The notes under the pieces were generated by a model, which searched no databases, was not told the DNA's origin, and was given only the letters and a program-made list of their open reading frames with translations. The translations under genes and the position numbers were made by a program. Source: Bryobacteraceae bacterium (GTDB lineage Bacteria; Acidobacteriota; Terriglobia; Bryobacterales; Bryobacteraceae). From it: a stretch of 64,000 nt of DNA. Location: the NCBI GenBank assembly GCA_023384675.1, contig JAHDVK010000027.1:1-64000 (forward strand). Direction: 5' to 3'. Positions 48,557-56,844 of the stretch are shown one piece after another; position 1 is the stretch's first letter, and each line of letters begins with the position of its first letter.

Positions 48557-50232
48557 GCGAAGCCGGCGCCGGCGGCGATTCCCCTTCCACCGCGATTTAT
48601 CTTGCCGCCGCGGCCCTCGTGCGTTTTGAATCACCGGGAGGTGGCTGGGCCGGATCCATTGGTGCGCATGCGCCGATCGAGGCCCTGGCGGCTCTGTGCA
48701 GGTTGCCTCGGATCGACTCTGGGGCCCTGGATCAGGCTGCGCAGGCCGTGCTGGGGCGGCTGGAACCGCGGGGGTTTTTTGCGCTCTTTCCCGGCGGACC
48801 CGTGGATACGGGCGCTTCGGTGCTGGGCTATGCGCTGCTCAAGCTTGCCGGTCTTTCCGCAACGGCGGAGCCGATGGAGCGCCTCCGAGGCCACATCCTC
48901 GAAGCAGGCGGAATCCAAGCCGCCGATCCCTACACCCGGCTGATTCTGGCTCTGTTCCAGCTCTATCCTGGGGAACACCTCCCCGCATTGCCGGCGCAGC
49001 GCGAGTGGCGGCGTCTGCCGGCCTGGGCGCGTGCGCAACTTGCTCCGCTGAGCCATCTGCACGCCCGGCACATTGCCGCGGCACAGCCGCGCCGGACGCC
49101 GCCGGATTTCACGCTCGCCGAACTGGTGCGCGCCGACCGGCCCTTCTCTGATCCTCGCCCCGGCGTCGAGGGCGGCCTGCGGAATACCTTCTCGAAGCTG
49201 GCCGGCTGGCTGGCGGCGCCAGGTAAGCAGGATACGCCACCGACCCTGCCCTCGGACACGGCAGCGCTGGCGCCCACACCCGGCCTCTTGCTGACGCGGT
49301 TGGCGATGGGGCAGCCCGTCCCGGACACATGTCTGCCGTCGGTTCTGCCCAATCGGGATACGGCGCTGGCCCTGCTCGCCCACCCTTCGCCGCCACCGAA
49401 GGCCGCGGCCTGGCTTCGAACCCGAACGCTGCCCGGCGCCGGCTGGCCCCGGCAGTTCGCCGCCGAGTTGCACTCGCACACGGAGGAAACCGCGCTCGCC
49501 TTGCAGGCGCTGCGCCGCGCGCAGCCGGATGAGGATCCGCCTGCCGGGGCCCTTGCCTGGCTTCGCCAACTGCAGGGCCGCGATGGCGGTTGGGCCGCGT
49601 GCGACACGGGTCTGGGCATCCCCCTGCGGCCCGACCTGCCTTTTCCTGGGCCTTTCGCGGCGGCCGATCCGGCGTGTCCGGCGCTGACGGGGATGGCCCT
49701 CGAGGCGTTGACGGCCTGCGGCGTTCCACAAGACGATGCGGCGGTGCAGCGCGGAGTGGAGTTCCTCGTTCGGACACAACTGATGCGCGATGGTTCCTGG
49801 ACGTCGCGCTGGGGCGTCTATTCCATTCACGGAACTTGCTTCGCTCTGCGCGGGCTGCGCGCGGCGGGCTTCGACGATCACGACGCCGTCGTCTTGCGCG
49901 CCGGGGAGTGGCTGCGCTCGTGCCAGAACGCCGATGGCGGATGGGGCGAATCGCCCGCTTCGGTCGAGGCGGGCGAGTTTATCGAGGCCCCCTCGCATCC
50001 GGCCCAGACCGCGTGGGCCTTGCTCGGCCTGGTCGCGGGCGGAGATGCGGCGAGCGAGAGCGTCCGCCGGGGGCTCGATTTCCTGTTGGGTTCGCAGGGA
50101 CCGGATGGGGCCTGGGAGTCGCCCTCGACGTCGCTGATGCACGTGCCGCCTGCGCTGTTTCTGAACAACCCGCTGGACGCCGTCGTCTTTCCGATGCTGG
50201 CGATCCGGGCGGTGCGCGAGGCGCGGTCATGA
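48553..50232 (+). CDS. Squalene-hopene-cyclase-family protein lacking the DXDD motif
   Basis: A 559-residue (alpha/alpha)6 double-barrel protein of the prenyltransferase/squalene-cyclase family, about 70-120 residues shorter than typical cyclases. QW-type repeats are seen: QGRDGGWAACD (Q341), QNADGGWGES (Q458), QGPDGAWESP (Q515) and FESPGGGWAGS near the N-terminus. The acid motif DxDDTA, which protonates squalene, has H-T-E-E-T-A (309-314) in its place within SHTEETALALQAL. It may be a non-catalytic paralogue, a cyclase using Glu, or act on another polyprenoid. It is coupled to ispH upstream and hpnA downstream by four-base overlaps. Confidence 0.8.
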   Translation: MSEAGAGGDSPSTAIYLAAAALVRFESPGGGWAGSIGAHAPIEALAALCRLPRIDSGALDQAAQAVLGRLEPRGFFALFPGGPVDTGASVLGYALLKLAGLSATAEPMERLRGHILEAGGIQAADPYTRLILALFQLYPGEHLPALPAQREWRRLPAWARAQLAPLSHLHARHIAAAQPRRTPPDFTLAELVRADRPFSDPRPGVEGGLRNTFSKLAGWLAAPGKQDTPPTLPSDTAALAPTPGLLLTRLAMGQPVPDTCLPSVLPNRDTALALLAHPSPPPKAAAWLRTRTLPGAGWPRQFAAELHSHTEETALALQALRRAQPDEDPPAGALAWLRQLQGRDGGWAACDTGLGIPLRPDLPFPGPFAAADPACPALTGMALEALTACGVPQDDAAVQRGVEFLVRTQLMRDGSWTSRWGVYSIHGTCFALRGLRAAGFDDHDAVVLRAGEWLRSCQNADGGWGESPASVEAGEFIEAPSHPAQTAWALLGLVAGGDAASESVRRGLDFLLGSQGPDGAWESPSTSLMHVPPALFLNNPLDAVVFPMLAIRAVREARS

Positions 50233-51203
50233 AACCGGTTCTGGTGACGGGCGCATCGGGTTTTCTGGGATGGCATGTGGCGCGCGTGGTGCTGGGGCAC
50301 GGTCTGCCGGTGCGGGCGCTGGCGCGCAGGCCGGGGTCGGTGGGCGATCCGGATCTCGAGGAGGTCGCCGGCGACCTGCGCGACCCGGAATCGCTCGATC
50401 GCGCCGTGGCCGGCTGCCAGGCCGTGTTTCATGTGGCGGCGGATTACCGGCTCTGGGCGCGCGAGCCCCAGGAGTTGTATCGTTCAAATGTGGATGGCAC
50501 GCGCCACCTGCTGGAGGCTGCCCGACGTGCCGGCGTCGAGCGTGTGGTGTACACATCCACGGTCGGTTGCATCGGCTTCGTCCCCGGCGGCGTGGGCGAT
50601 GAGGAGACGCCGGTGTCTCTGAAGGACATGACGGGCGCCTACAAGCGCTCGAAATTCCTGGCTGAGCGGGAAGCGCTGCGCTTCGCGCGCGAGGGTTTTC
50701 CGGTGGTGGCGGTGAATCCCACTGCGCCGGTGGGCAGCCGCGATATCAAACCGACGCCGACGGGCCAGACCATCGTCGACTTTCTTTCCGGGCGGATGCC
50801 CGCGTACGTGGATACGGGCCTGAACGTGGTGGACGCGCGGGAATGCGCCGAGGGCCACTGGCTCGCGTATTTGCACGGCCGGTCCGGCGAGCGGTACATC
50901 CTCGGCAGTGAGAATCTGACGTTGCGCGAAATTTTGGAGCAATTGTCGGAGATCAGCGGAAAGCCCGCGCCGCGAGTGCGTCTGCCCTGGGTCGCCGCGC
51001 TGGTCGCGGGACTGTTTTCGACGGCCGGTGCGCGGCTGACGGGACGCCCGCCGCGCGTGCCGCTGGATGCGGTCCGGATGGCGCGCAAGAAGATGTGGGT
51101 GTCGCACGCAAAGGCCGCGCGCGAGTTGCAGTACCGGCCTTCGCCGGCCCGGACGGGCCTGCGCAACGCAGTGGAATGGTTCCAAGAACATGGCTACTGT
51201 TGA
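50229..51203 (+). CDS. hpnA: Hopanoid-associated sugar epimerase HpnA
   Basis: A 324-residue extended-SDR protein. VLVTGASGFLGWHVARVVL binds NAD(P); YTSTVGCIGF and GAYKRSKFLAEREAL hold the catalytic Ser/Thr, Tyr and Lys; VAVNPTAPVGSRDIKPTPTG is characteristic of HpnA rather than generic dihydroflavonol reductases. Its exact reaction is not established in the literature known to me. ATGA overlap with the cyclase homologue fixes the start; a longer frame upstream is antisense-like noise within the cyclase gene. Confidence 0.9.
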   Translation: MKPVLVTGASGFLGWHVARVVLGHGLPVRALARRPGSVGDPDLEEVAGDLRDPESLDRAVAGCQAVFHVAADYRLWAREPQELYRSNVDGTRHLLEAARRAGVERVVYTSTVGCIGFVPGGVGDEETPVSLKDMTGAYKRSKFLAEREALRFAREGFPVVAVNPTAPVGSRDIKPTPTGQTIVDFLSGRMPAYVDTGLNVVDARECAEGHWLAYLHGRSGERYILGSENLTLREILEQLSEISGKPAPRVRLPWVAALVAGLFSTAGARLTGRPPRVPLDAVRMARKKMWVSHAKAARELQYRPSPARTGLRNAVEWFQEHGYC

Positions 51204-51909
51204 ACCCGCCATCGCCGCTGTCGCCGCCGAACCCCGTGAGCTCGCGGGGCTGGTGGCGCACGCCACTTCGGTGACCGCGCTGCGGTGGCCGGTGCGCTAT
51301 GCGCTGGAGGCGATGATCGGCGGGCAGCACTGGCTTTTGCTGGCGCACGGGGCGGGAGCATCGCTGGCGGCGCAGGCTGCGCAGACCGCCGTGGATCGCG
51401 GTCCGCTCCGGGCGCTGATCAGCGTGGGATTGTGTGGGGGTCTGGACCCGGAACTGAAGACGGGAGACATTGTCGCTGCCACCGAAGTCCGGCTGCCGGC
51501 GCCGAACGTGACACGGTACGCGGTCTCAGCACCGGCGGGCGGGCCGCGCCCCCGGGTGTCGGGGCCAGTGGTGTGTTCACCCCGTGTCGTTTGCTCGGCC
51601 GAGGAAAAGCGGGCCCTGCACTCGACTGGGGCGGTTGCTGTGGAGATGGAATCGGCGGGCGTCGCCGAAGTGGCGGTCCACGCCGGAGTGCCGTTTTATT
51701 GCATCAAGGGCGTCAGCGATCCAGCTCAGGAGACGCTTCCGCTCGATTTCAACCGGTACCGGGATGTGAAAGGCAATTTTCTGTCAGGCCGGATTGCCCT
51801 TGCGGCCCTCTTGCGTCCTCATCGCCTGCCCGCGCTCGCGCGACTGTTGCGCGCGAGCCGTCAAACATCCATAAAATTGGGAGAGTTCCTTGCCAACTGC
51901 AAGTTCTGA
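51190..51909 (+). CDS. hpnG: Hopanoid nucleosidase/phosphorylase HpnG
   Basis: A 239-residue nucleoside-phosphorylase-fold protein. ISVGLCGGLDPELKTGDIVAATEV and VAVEMESAGVAEVAVHAGVPFYCIKGVSDPA match the MTA/SAH nucleosidase group. In hopanoid producers HpnG releases adenine from adenosylhopane to give ribosylhopane or its phosphate. The ATG at 51190 overlaps hpnA by 14 bases. HpnH, which makes adenosylhopane, is not in this run of genes. Confidence 0.88.
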   Translation: MATVEPAIAAVAAEPRELAGLVAHATSVTALRWPVRYALEAMIGGQHWLLLAHGAGASLAAQAAQTAVDRGPLRALISVGLCGGLDPELKTGDIVAATEVRLPAPNVTRYAVSAPAGGPRPRVSGPVVCSPRVVCSAEEKRALHSTGAVAVEMESAGVAEVAVHAGVPFYCIKGVSDPAQETLPLDFNRYRDVKGNFLSGRIALAALLRPHRLPALARLLRASRQTSIKLGEFLANCKF

Positions 51910-52987
51910 TTTCGCTTCCGCGAACGGCACCATGCGCGCCGCGGTTTACACCGGCCATGGCCTGGTGGATATTCAGGAGATCCCTATTCCCGTCATTGGG
52001 CCGGGCGAATTGTTGATCCGGGTGGAAGCGTGCGGAATCTGTCACACCGACCTTAAGAAGATTGAGTACGACCTGCTGCCCGCGCCGCGCGTGTACGGCC
52101 ACGAAACAGCCGGCGTGGTCGCTGCTGTGGGTGAGGGAGTCACGGCATTTCAGCCGGGCGACCGCGTGGTGGCCTTTCACCATATCCCGTGCAGGGACTG
52201 CTTCTACTGCGAACGAAAACTCTACGCGCAGTGCAAAATTTACAAAAAAGTGGGCATCACGGCTGGTTTTGAGCCTGCCGGAGGCGGTTTTTCGCAGTAT
52301 GTGCGCGTGATGGACTGGATCGTGCGCGATGGCGTGCTCAAGATCCCGGACGGGGTGAGCTTCGAAGCGGCGAGCTTCGTGGAGCCGGTCAACACCTGTC
52401 ACAAGGCGGCGGTGGCGATGGATCCGCGGCCGGGCGACGTGGTGCTGATCCAGGGTCAAGGGCCAATCGGCTTGATTTTCACGATGCTGGTTCATCGTGC
52501 CGGGGCCACGGTCATCGCGACCGACACGATCCCGGAACGGCTGGCGCTCGCGCGCCGCTTCGGGGCCGCGGAGGTGTTGGACCCGCGCGTCTCGGATGTA
52601 GCGGCAGCCTGTAAGTCTTACACGCTGGGCCGGGGAGCGGATCAGATATTCGTGGCGGCTTCCGCGCCCGGCATTGTCGCCGAGGCCGTGGCGGCCTCCC
52701 GGCCCGGAGCGAAACTGCTCTTATTTGCACAAACATCGAACACGGAAAGAATCGAGCTGTCGGGCGCGGACATCTGCAAGGATGAACGCTCGCTGATCGG
52801 CGTGTATAGCGCCTCGGTGGACCTGCAGGCCGAGTCTGCCAGATTGGTGTTTAGCGGGGATTTGCCGGTGGGAGAGCTGGTCTCTCACCTCTTACCGCTC
52901 AATGAGATCCGGGTGGGCATCGATCTGGCGTTGCATCCGGACGGCAAATCGTTGAAAATAATGGTTCAGCCACAGAGGTTCTCTTAA
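51890..52987 (+). CDS. Zinc-dependent MDR alcohol dehydrogenase (first of two in the hpn cluster)
   Basis: A 365-residue medium-chain dehydrogenase. Catalytic-zinc ligands are Cys48 (EACGICHTD) and His71-Glu72 (VYGHETAG); the structural zinc lobe is CRDCFYCERKLYAQC. The NAD(P) site is VVLIQGQGPIGLIFTMLVHRAG. The start is taken as TTG at 51890, with GGGAG seven bases upstream; ATG 51932 would drop 14 residues. It overlaps hpnG by 20 bases and is followed at once by a second, different MDR gene. An oxidoreductase step in hopanoid side-chain making is inferred from context. Confidence 0.88.
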   Translation: MPTASSDFASANGTMRAAVYTGHGLVDIQEIPIPVIGPGELLIRVEACGICHTDLKKIEYDLLPAPRVYGHETAGVVAAVGEGVTAFQPGDRVVAFHHIPCRDCFYCERKLYAQCKIYKKVGITAGFEPAGGGFSQYVRVMDWIVRDGVLKIPDGVSFEAASFVEPVNTCHKAAVAMDPRPGDVVLIQGQGPIGLIFTMLVHRAGATVIATDTIPERLALARRFGAAEVLDPRVSDVAAACKSYTLGRGADQIFVAASAPGIVAEAVAASRPGAKLLLFAQTSNTERIELSGADICKDERSLIGVYSASVDLQAESARLVFSGDLPVGELVSHLLPLNEIRVGIDLALHPDGKSLKIMVQPQRFS

Positions 52988-54028
52988 GTGAATACCGAAA
53001 TGCTGGCCGCGGTGCTTTACGGCAAGGAACATGTGCGCGTGGAGCGGGTGGCCGTCCCTGAAATCGACAAGGGCGACGTGCTGGTGCGTGTTCGAGTCGC
53101 GCTTACTTGCGGCACGGACGTGAAGGTGTTCCGGCGCGGCTACCACGCCCGCATGATCGTTCCCCCGGCTTTGTTCGGCCACGAACTGGCCGGCGACATC
53201 GTGGCGGTTGGCAAGTACGTCGAAGATTTCCACCCCGGGATGCGGATCGTCGCCGCCAACTCCGCGCCCTGCGGCCACTGCTTCTACTGCCGCAAAGGCC
53301 AGGAGAACCTCTGCGAAGATCTGCTGTTCAACAACGGCGCGTACGCCGAGTACATCCGTATCCCCTCGCGCATCGTTCAGCGCAATATGTACGAGATCCC
53401 GGCGCATCTGTCCTACCAGGACGCGGCGCTCTCGGAACCCCTGGCTTGCGTGCTGAAGGGGTTGGAGGATACGAACGTGCGGCCCGGCGACAACGTGGTG
53501 GTCATCGGGCAGGGCCCCATCGGGTTGATGTTCGTGAAACTGGCCAAGGTGTACGGAGCCCGCGTGATCGCGCTGGGCCGGCGCACGTCCCAACTGGACC
53601 GCGCCTTGTCCATGGGCGCCGACGATGCATTGTTGAACACGGGCGGCGAGGATGTCCAGCGCCAGGTGCGCGCCCTGACCAACGGGTACGGCGCCGATAT
53701 CGTCATCGAGGCGGTGGGCCAGCCCGAAACGTGGGAACTTTCCGTGAAACTGGTCCGCCGGGGCGGCACCGTGAATTTCTTCGGCGGCTGCCCGAACGAC
53801 ACGCGCGTCAACCTGGAAACCTCGCTGCTCCACTATTCCGAGATCTCCTGCGTGGCGAGCTTCCACCACACGCCTGCTTACATTCAAAAAGCTCTCGATA
53901 TCGTCACCAAAGGCCACATCACCGCGCGCGACTTTGTCAATAAACAGGAGCCTCTGGACAATCTGCTCGACGTCATGAAGCATCTCATGAGCCACAACGG
54001 GCACATGAAGACGGCTATCATTCCGTAA
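52988..54028 (+). CDS. Zinc-dependent MDR dehydrogenase (second of two in the hpn cluster)
   Basis: A 346-residue dehydrogenase related to sorbitol/threonine dehydrogenases. Zinc ligands are Cys41 (ALTCGTDVKVFRRG) and His65-Glu66 (LFGHELAGD), with the structural lobe CGHCFYCRKGQENLC. The nucleotide site is VVVIGQGPIGLMFVKLAKVYG. GTG start directly abuts the stop of the first MDR gene, and AGAGG lies upstream. The two proteins share fold but little close identity by eye, so they may act on different groups or as partners. hpnC follows after two bases. Confidence 0.88.
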   Translation: MNTEMLAAVLYGKEHVRVERVAVPEIDKGDVLVRVRVALTCGTDVKVFRRGYHARMIVPPALFGHELAGDIVAVGKYVEDFHPGMRIVAANSAPCGHCFYCRKGQENLCEDLLFNNGAYAEYIRIPSRIVQRNMYEIPAHLSYQDAALSEPLACVLKGLEDTNVRPGDNVVVIGQGPIGLMFVKLAKVYGARVIALGRRTSQLDRALSMGADDALLNTGGEDVQRQVRALTNGYGADIVIEAVGQPETWELSVKLVRRGGTVNFFGGCPNDTRVNLETSLLHYSEISCVASFHHTPAYIQKALDIVTKGHITARDFVNKQEPLDNLLDVMKHLMSHNGHMKTAIIP

Positions 54029-54030
54029 AG

Positions 54031-54942
54031 GTGCCGCTCGAACCCGTCCAGTTTCTCGCCAATACCGAAGCCATGAAGAGGGCCTGGCCGGAAGACCAGG
54101 CCCTTTCTTACACCCGCTGGCTGGCTACCCACCATTACGAAAATTTTCACGTTGTCAGCTTCCTGCTGCCGAAACATCTGCATCAGGATTTCTACAATGT
54201 CTACGCGTTTTGCCGCTGGTCGGACGATTTGGGCGACGAGATCGGCGATCCGGCGGAGAGCCTGCGCCTGCTGGCCTGGTGGCGCGGGTTGCTGCACCAG
54301 TTGTTCGACGGTCAATCCGCCGCGCATCCCGTGTTTGTCGCCCTGCGCGGCACGATCGAGCGGCACGGACTGCCGCGGGAGCCGTTCGACAACCTGATCA
54401 CCGCCTTCGAGCAGGACCAGCGCGTTACCCGCTACCCGGGCTGGGACGAGGTGCTCGACTATTGCGCCTATTCCGCGAATCCGGTCGGCCGGCTGGTGCT
54501 CTACCTCGGCGGCTATCGCGACGAGGAGCGCCAGCGGCTCTCCGACGCCACCTGCACCGCGCTGCAGCTCGCCAATTTCTGGCAGGATGTGACTGTGGAT
54601 CTGGGAAAGGACAGGATTTACCTGCCGCAGCATCTGTTCGCGCGCCATGGCTACACCGAACAGGATCTCCTCGCGCGGCGCTTCACGCCCGCGTTCAGGC
54701 AGGTCATGGTGGAAGCCGTGGACAAGGCGCAGCAGTTGTTCGAGCAGGGCCTCCCGCTTGCCCGCATGCTCGACCGGCGGCTGGCGCTCGACATCGATCT
54801 CTTCAGCCGGGGCGGCATGAAGGTACTCGAGAAAATCCGCGCTCAGGATTACAACGTGCTGCGGTCGCGGCCCGCCATTTCGAAGCTGGAACGCGCCACG
54901 CTGCTGCTGCGCAGCCTGGTGCGGGTGGCGCTTGCGGCATGA
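54031..54942 (+). CDS. hpnC: Squalene-pathway synthase HpnC (hydroxysqualene synthase)
   Basis: A 303-residue head-to-head prenyl synthase. HYENFHVVSFLLPKHLHQDFYNVYAFCRWSDDLGDE contains the first Asp-rich motif, and LANFWQDVTVDLGKDRIYLP the second. HpnC converts presqualene diphosphate, made by HpnD, to hydroxysqualene. Start is GTG two bases after the second MDR gene; an ATG 14 codons inside (54073) is an alternative. The stop overlaps hpnD (ATGA). Confidence 0.93.
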   Translation: MPLEPVQFLANTEAMKRAWPEDQALSYTRWLATHHYENFHVVSFLLPKHLHQDFYNVYAFCRWSDDLGDEIGDPAESLRLLAWWRGLLHQLFDGQSAAHPVFVALRGTIERHGLPREPFDNLITAFEQDQRVTRYPGWDEVLDYCAYSANPVGRLVLYLGGYRDEERQRLSDATCTALQLANFWQDVTVDLGKDRIYLPQHLFARHGYTEQDLLARRFTPAFRQVMVEAVDKAQQLFEQGLPLARMLDRRLALDIDLFSRGGMKVLEKIRAQDYNVLRSRPAISKLERATLLLRSLVRVALAA

Positions 54943-55766
54943 TGGACACCGCCGCGAGCTACGCGCACTGTGAGGCCATCGCCCGCGCCCGCGCCCGCAA
55001 TTTTTACTACTCGTTCCTGCTGCTGCCGCGCCACAAGCGGCTGGCGATGTGCGCCGTGTACGCGTTCATGCGGCGCTGTGACGACCTCAGCGATGGCGCG
55101 GACGCCTCGCCGCAAGCCCTCGAGCAATGGCGCGGCCACCTCGACCGCGCGCTCGCCGGGGACACCCCGCCGGACCCGCTCTGGCCCGCTTTCACCGACA
55201 CCGCCCGCCGCTTCCGCATTCCGCACAGGCTCTTCCACGAGATGATCGACGGCGTGGCCAGCGATTTCGGCCGGTCGCAGATCGAAACCTTCGACGACCT
55301 TTACCGCTACTGTTATCTCGTGGCCAGTGTCGTCGGCCTCACGATTATTCACATCTTCGAGTTCAGCGACCCCCGCGCGGGCATGCTTGCGGAGAAATGC
55401 GGCATCGCCTTTCAACTGACCAACATCCTGCGCGATGTCCGCGAAGACCACGAGCAAAACCGCGTCTATCTGCCGCGCGAGGAGCGTGCGCACTTCGGCG
55501 TCGAGCGGCTCGATCGAATGACGCCCGAATTGCAGGAATTGCTGCGCTTCCAGGGACGCCGCGCCCGCCAGTACTACGACGCTTCGCGTGCCCTGCTTCC
55601 GCTGGTTCACCGCGACTCCCGGCCTGCCCTCTGGGCGTTGATGGAGATCTACCGCCGCCTGCTGGAACGGATCGAGCAGGCGGACTACGACGTCCTCTCG
55701 CGCCGCGTGCGGCTTTCCACCGCGGAAAAAATCTGGGTCCTGGCGCAGGCGCGTTTTCGGGCGTAG
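54939..55766 (+). CDS. hpnD: Presqualene diphosphate synthase HpnD
   Basis: A 275-residue prenyl synthase joining two farnesyl diphosphates. RARNFYYSFLLLPRHKRLAMCAVYAFMRRCDDLSDG and FQLTNILRDVREDHEQNRVYLP carry the two catalytic Asp-rich motifs. ATGA overlap with hpnC fixes the start; ATG 54942 is one codon later. HpnE, the third enzyme giving squalene, is not adjacent; the next gene is a STAS protein. Confidence 0.94.
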   Translation: MMDTAASYAHCEAIARARARNFYYSFLLLPRHKRLAMCAVYAFMRRCDDLSDGADASPQALEQWRGHLDRALAGDTPPDPLWPAFTDTARRFRIPHRLFHEMIDGVASDFGRSQIETFDDLYRYCYLVASVVGLTIIHIFEFSDPRAGMLAEKCGIAFQLTNILRDVREDHEQNRVYLPREERAHFGVERLDRMTPELQELLRFQGRRARQYYDASRALLPLVHRDSRPALWALMEIYRRLLERIEQADYDVLSRRVRLSTAEKIWVLAQARFRA

Positions 55767-55796
55767 AATCGTCTTATCCGGAAAGGAGTTCCAGAC

Positions 55797-56159
55797 GTGA
55801 AGGTCCATGCTGAAACCCACGACGTTGACGGAGTCACGATCCTTCAGATGCGCGGCCGCATCACGCTCGGCGAAGGCGCCAGCCTGCTGCGCGAAGCCAT
55901 CCGCCACAGTCTCAACCACAACTCCCGGGTGATTATCGATCTGGCCGAGGTCACCTACATCGATTCCACGGGCCTGGGCGAACTGGTTGGCGGCTGGGTA
56001 TCAGCCCGCAATCGTGGCGCCGACATCAAGCTGTTGCATTTGAAGTCGCAGATCAAAGACCTGCTGCAGGTCACGAAACTCCTCACCGTCTTCGAGTGCT
56101 TCGAGGACCAGGCTGTCGCGATCGCCAGCTTTCCGTCGGCTGCGGCTGCCGGTTCATGA
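55797..56159 (+). CDS. STAS-domain anti-sigma factor antagonist-like protein
   Basis: A 120-residue single STAS domain with DGVTILQMRGRITLGEGASL and VIIDLAEVTYIDSTGLGELV; Ser57 is in the place phosphorylated in SpoIIAA/RsbV. GGAAAGGAG gives a strong ribosome binding site for the GTG start. No anti-sigma kinase or phosphatase is next to it. It is 30 bases after hpnD, so it may be cotranscribed with the hpn genes, and it overlaps the following gene. Confidence 0.88.
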   Translation: MKVHAETHDVDGVTILQMRGRITLGEGASLLREAIRHSLNHNSRVIIDLAEVTYIDSTGLGELVGGWVSARNRGADIKLLHLKSQIKDLLQVTKLLTVFECFEDQAVAIASFPSAAAAGS

Positions 56160-56446
56160 TCGAAGCGGAAGACCGCGTCCTGGTGATCGGCTTGGCCCGG
56201 CGCGAACACCTGGCCGCGTGGGCCGGCGCCGCAAGTCTGCTCGTGGGGATCGGAGCCGATGACGACGTCTTCGAGGCGCGCCGCGATTGTGCGCCTCTCG
56301 ACAACGCCATGTTCGCGCCGGGCGCGCGCGACGACATTCCCTGGCGGGACCACTACTTCACATTGATCCTCGACGCCGAGGGTGGCGAACCCACGCCCGC
56401 CATGCAGCGCGTGCTTGCGCCCGGCGGGCGCATTTTTACGGTTTAG
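56156..56446 (+). CDS. Small protein resembling a remnant methyltransferase fold
   Basis: A 96-residue protein whose ATG overlaps the STAS stop (ATGA). Its start (DRVLVIGLARREHLAAW) and end (MQRVLAPGGRIFTV) look like the first strand and the late APGG strand of class I methyltransferases, with most of the middle missing. No complete SAM-binding Asp/Glu loop is evident, so catalysis is doubtful. The last 11 bases overlap the convergent YvlD-like gene. Identity beyond this is unknown. Confidence 0.55.
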   Translation: MIEAEDRVLVIGLARREHLAAWAGAASLLVGIGADDDVFEARRDCAPLDNAMFAPGARDDIPWRDHYFTLILDAEGGEPTPAMQRVLAPGGRIFTV

Positions 56447-56792
56447 CCGCCGGTTTCTTGCCGAACAACGACGTGAACGCCGCGTTCACCAGCGACAGCA
56501 GCACCCCACCCCAGAACGCAGGCCCGAATCCTTCGATCGAAAACCCCGGGGCGATCGCCGCCGCCAACAGCAGCATCAGAGCATTGACAATCAGCCAGAA
56601 CAGCCCCAGCGTGATCACGGTCAGCGGAAGCGTAATTACTTTCAAAACCAGCCCCAGCGTAGCGTTCACGAAGCCCACCAGCAGCGCCGCGAACAGCGCC
56701 GCCATGATGCCTGACACATGAAAGCCGGGCACAACATATGCCACGATCATCAGCGCCACAGCGCTAAGCAGCCAATGCGCGAGCATGCTCAT
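56436..56792 (-). CDS. YvlD/phage-holin-4-like small membrane protein
   Basis: A 118-residue protein with four helices: MLAHWLLSAVALMIVAYVV, IMAALFAALLVGFVNATLG, TLPLTVITLGLFWLIVNALM and FWGGVLLSLVNAAFTSLFG. The GFVNA...LPLTVITLGLF segment is the hallmark of the YvlD family (often named phage holin family, although no phage is present). It may affect envelope stress resistance. Lies alone between convergent and tandem neighbours. Confidence 0.85.
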   Translation of the reverse strand: MSMLAHWLLSAVALMIVAYVVPGFHVSGIMAALFAALLVGFVNATLGLVLKVITLPLTVITLGLFWLIVNALMLLLAAAIAPGFSIEGFGPAFWGGVLLSLVNAAFTSLFGKKPAAKP

Positions 56793-56844
56793 GCAATCCT
56801 CCCGACCCGCGCCGCGGGCTCACTCTGCGGCCGGATTCCAGGAA

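Noticed and set aside
49590-50228. Extension of the hpnA frame into the cyclase homologue
   Set aside because: The Rossmann start MKPVLVTGASGFLG and the ATGA overlap fix the beginning at 50229.
56436-56792. Possible prophage, suggested by a holin-type small membrane protein
   Set aside because: It is a YvlD-family protein; no integrase, capsid, lysin or other phage gene lies nearby.
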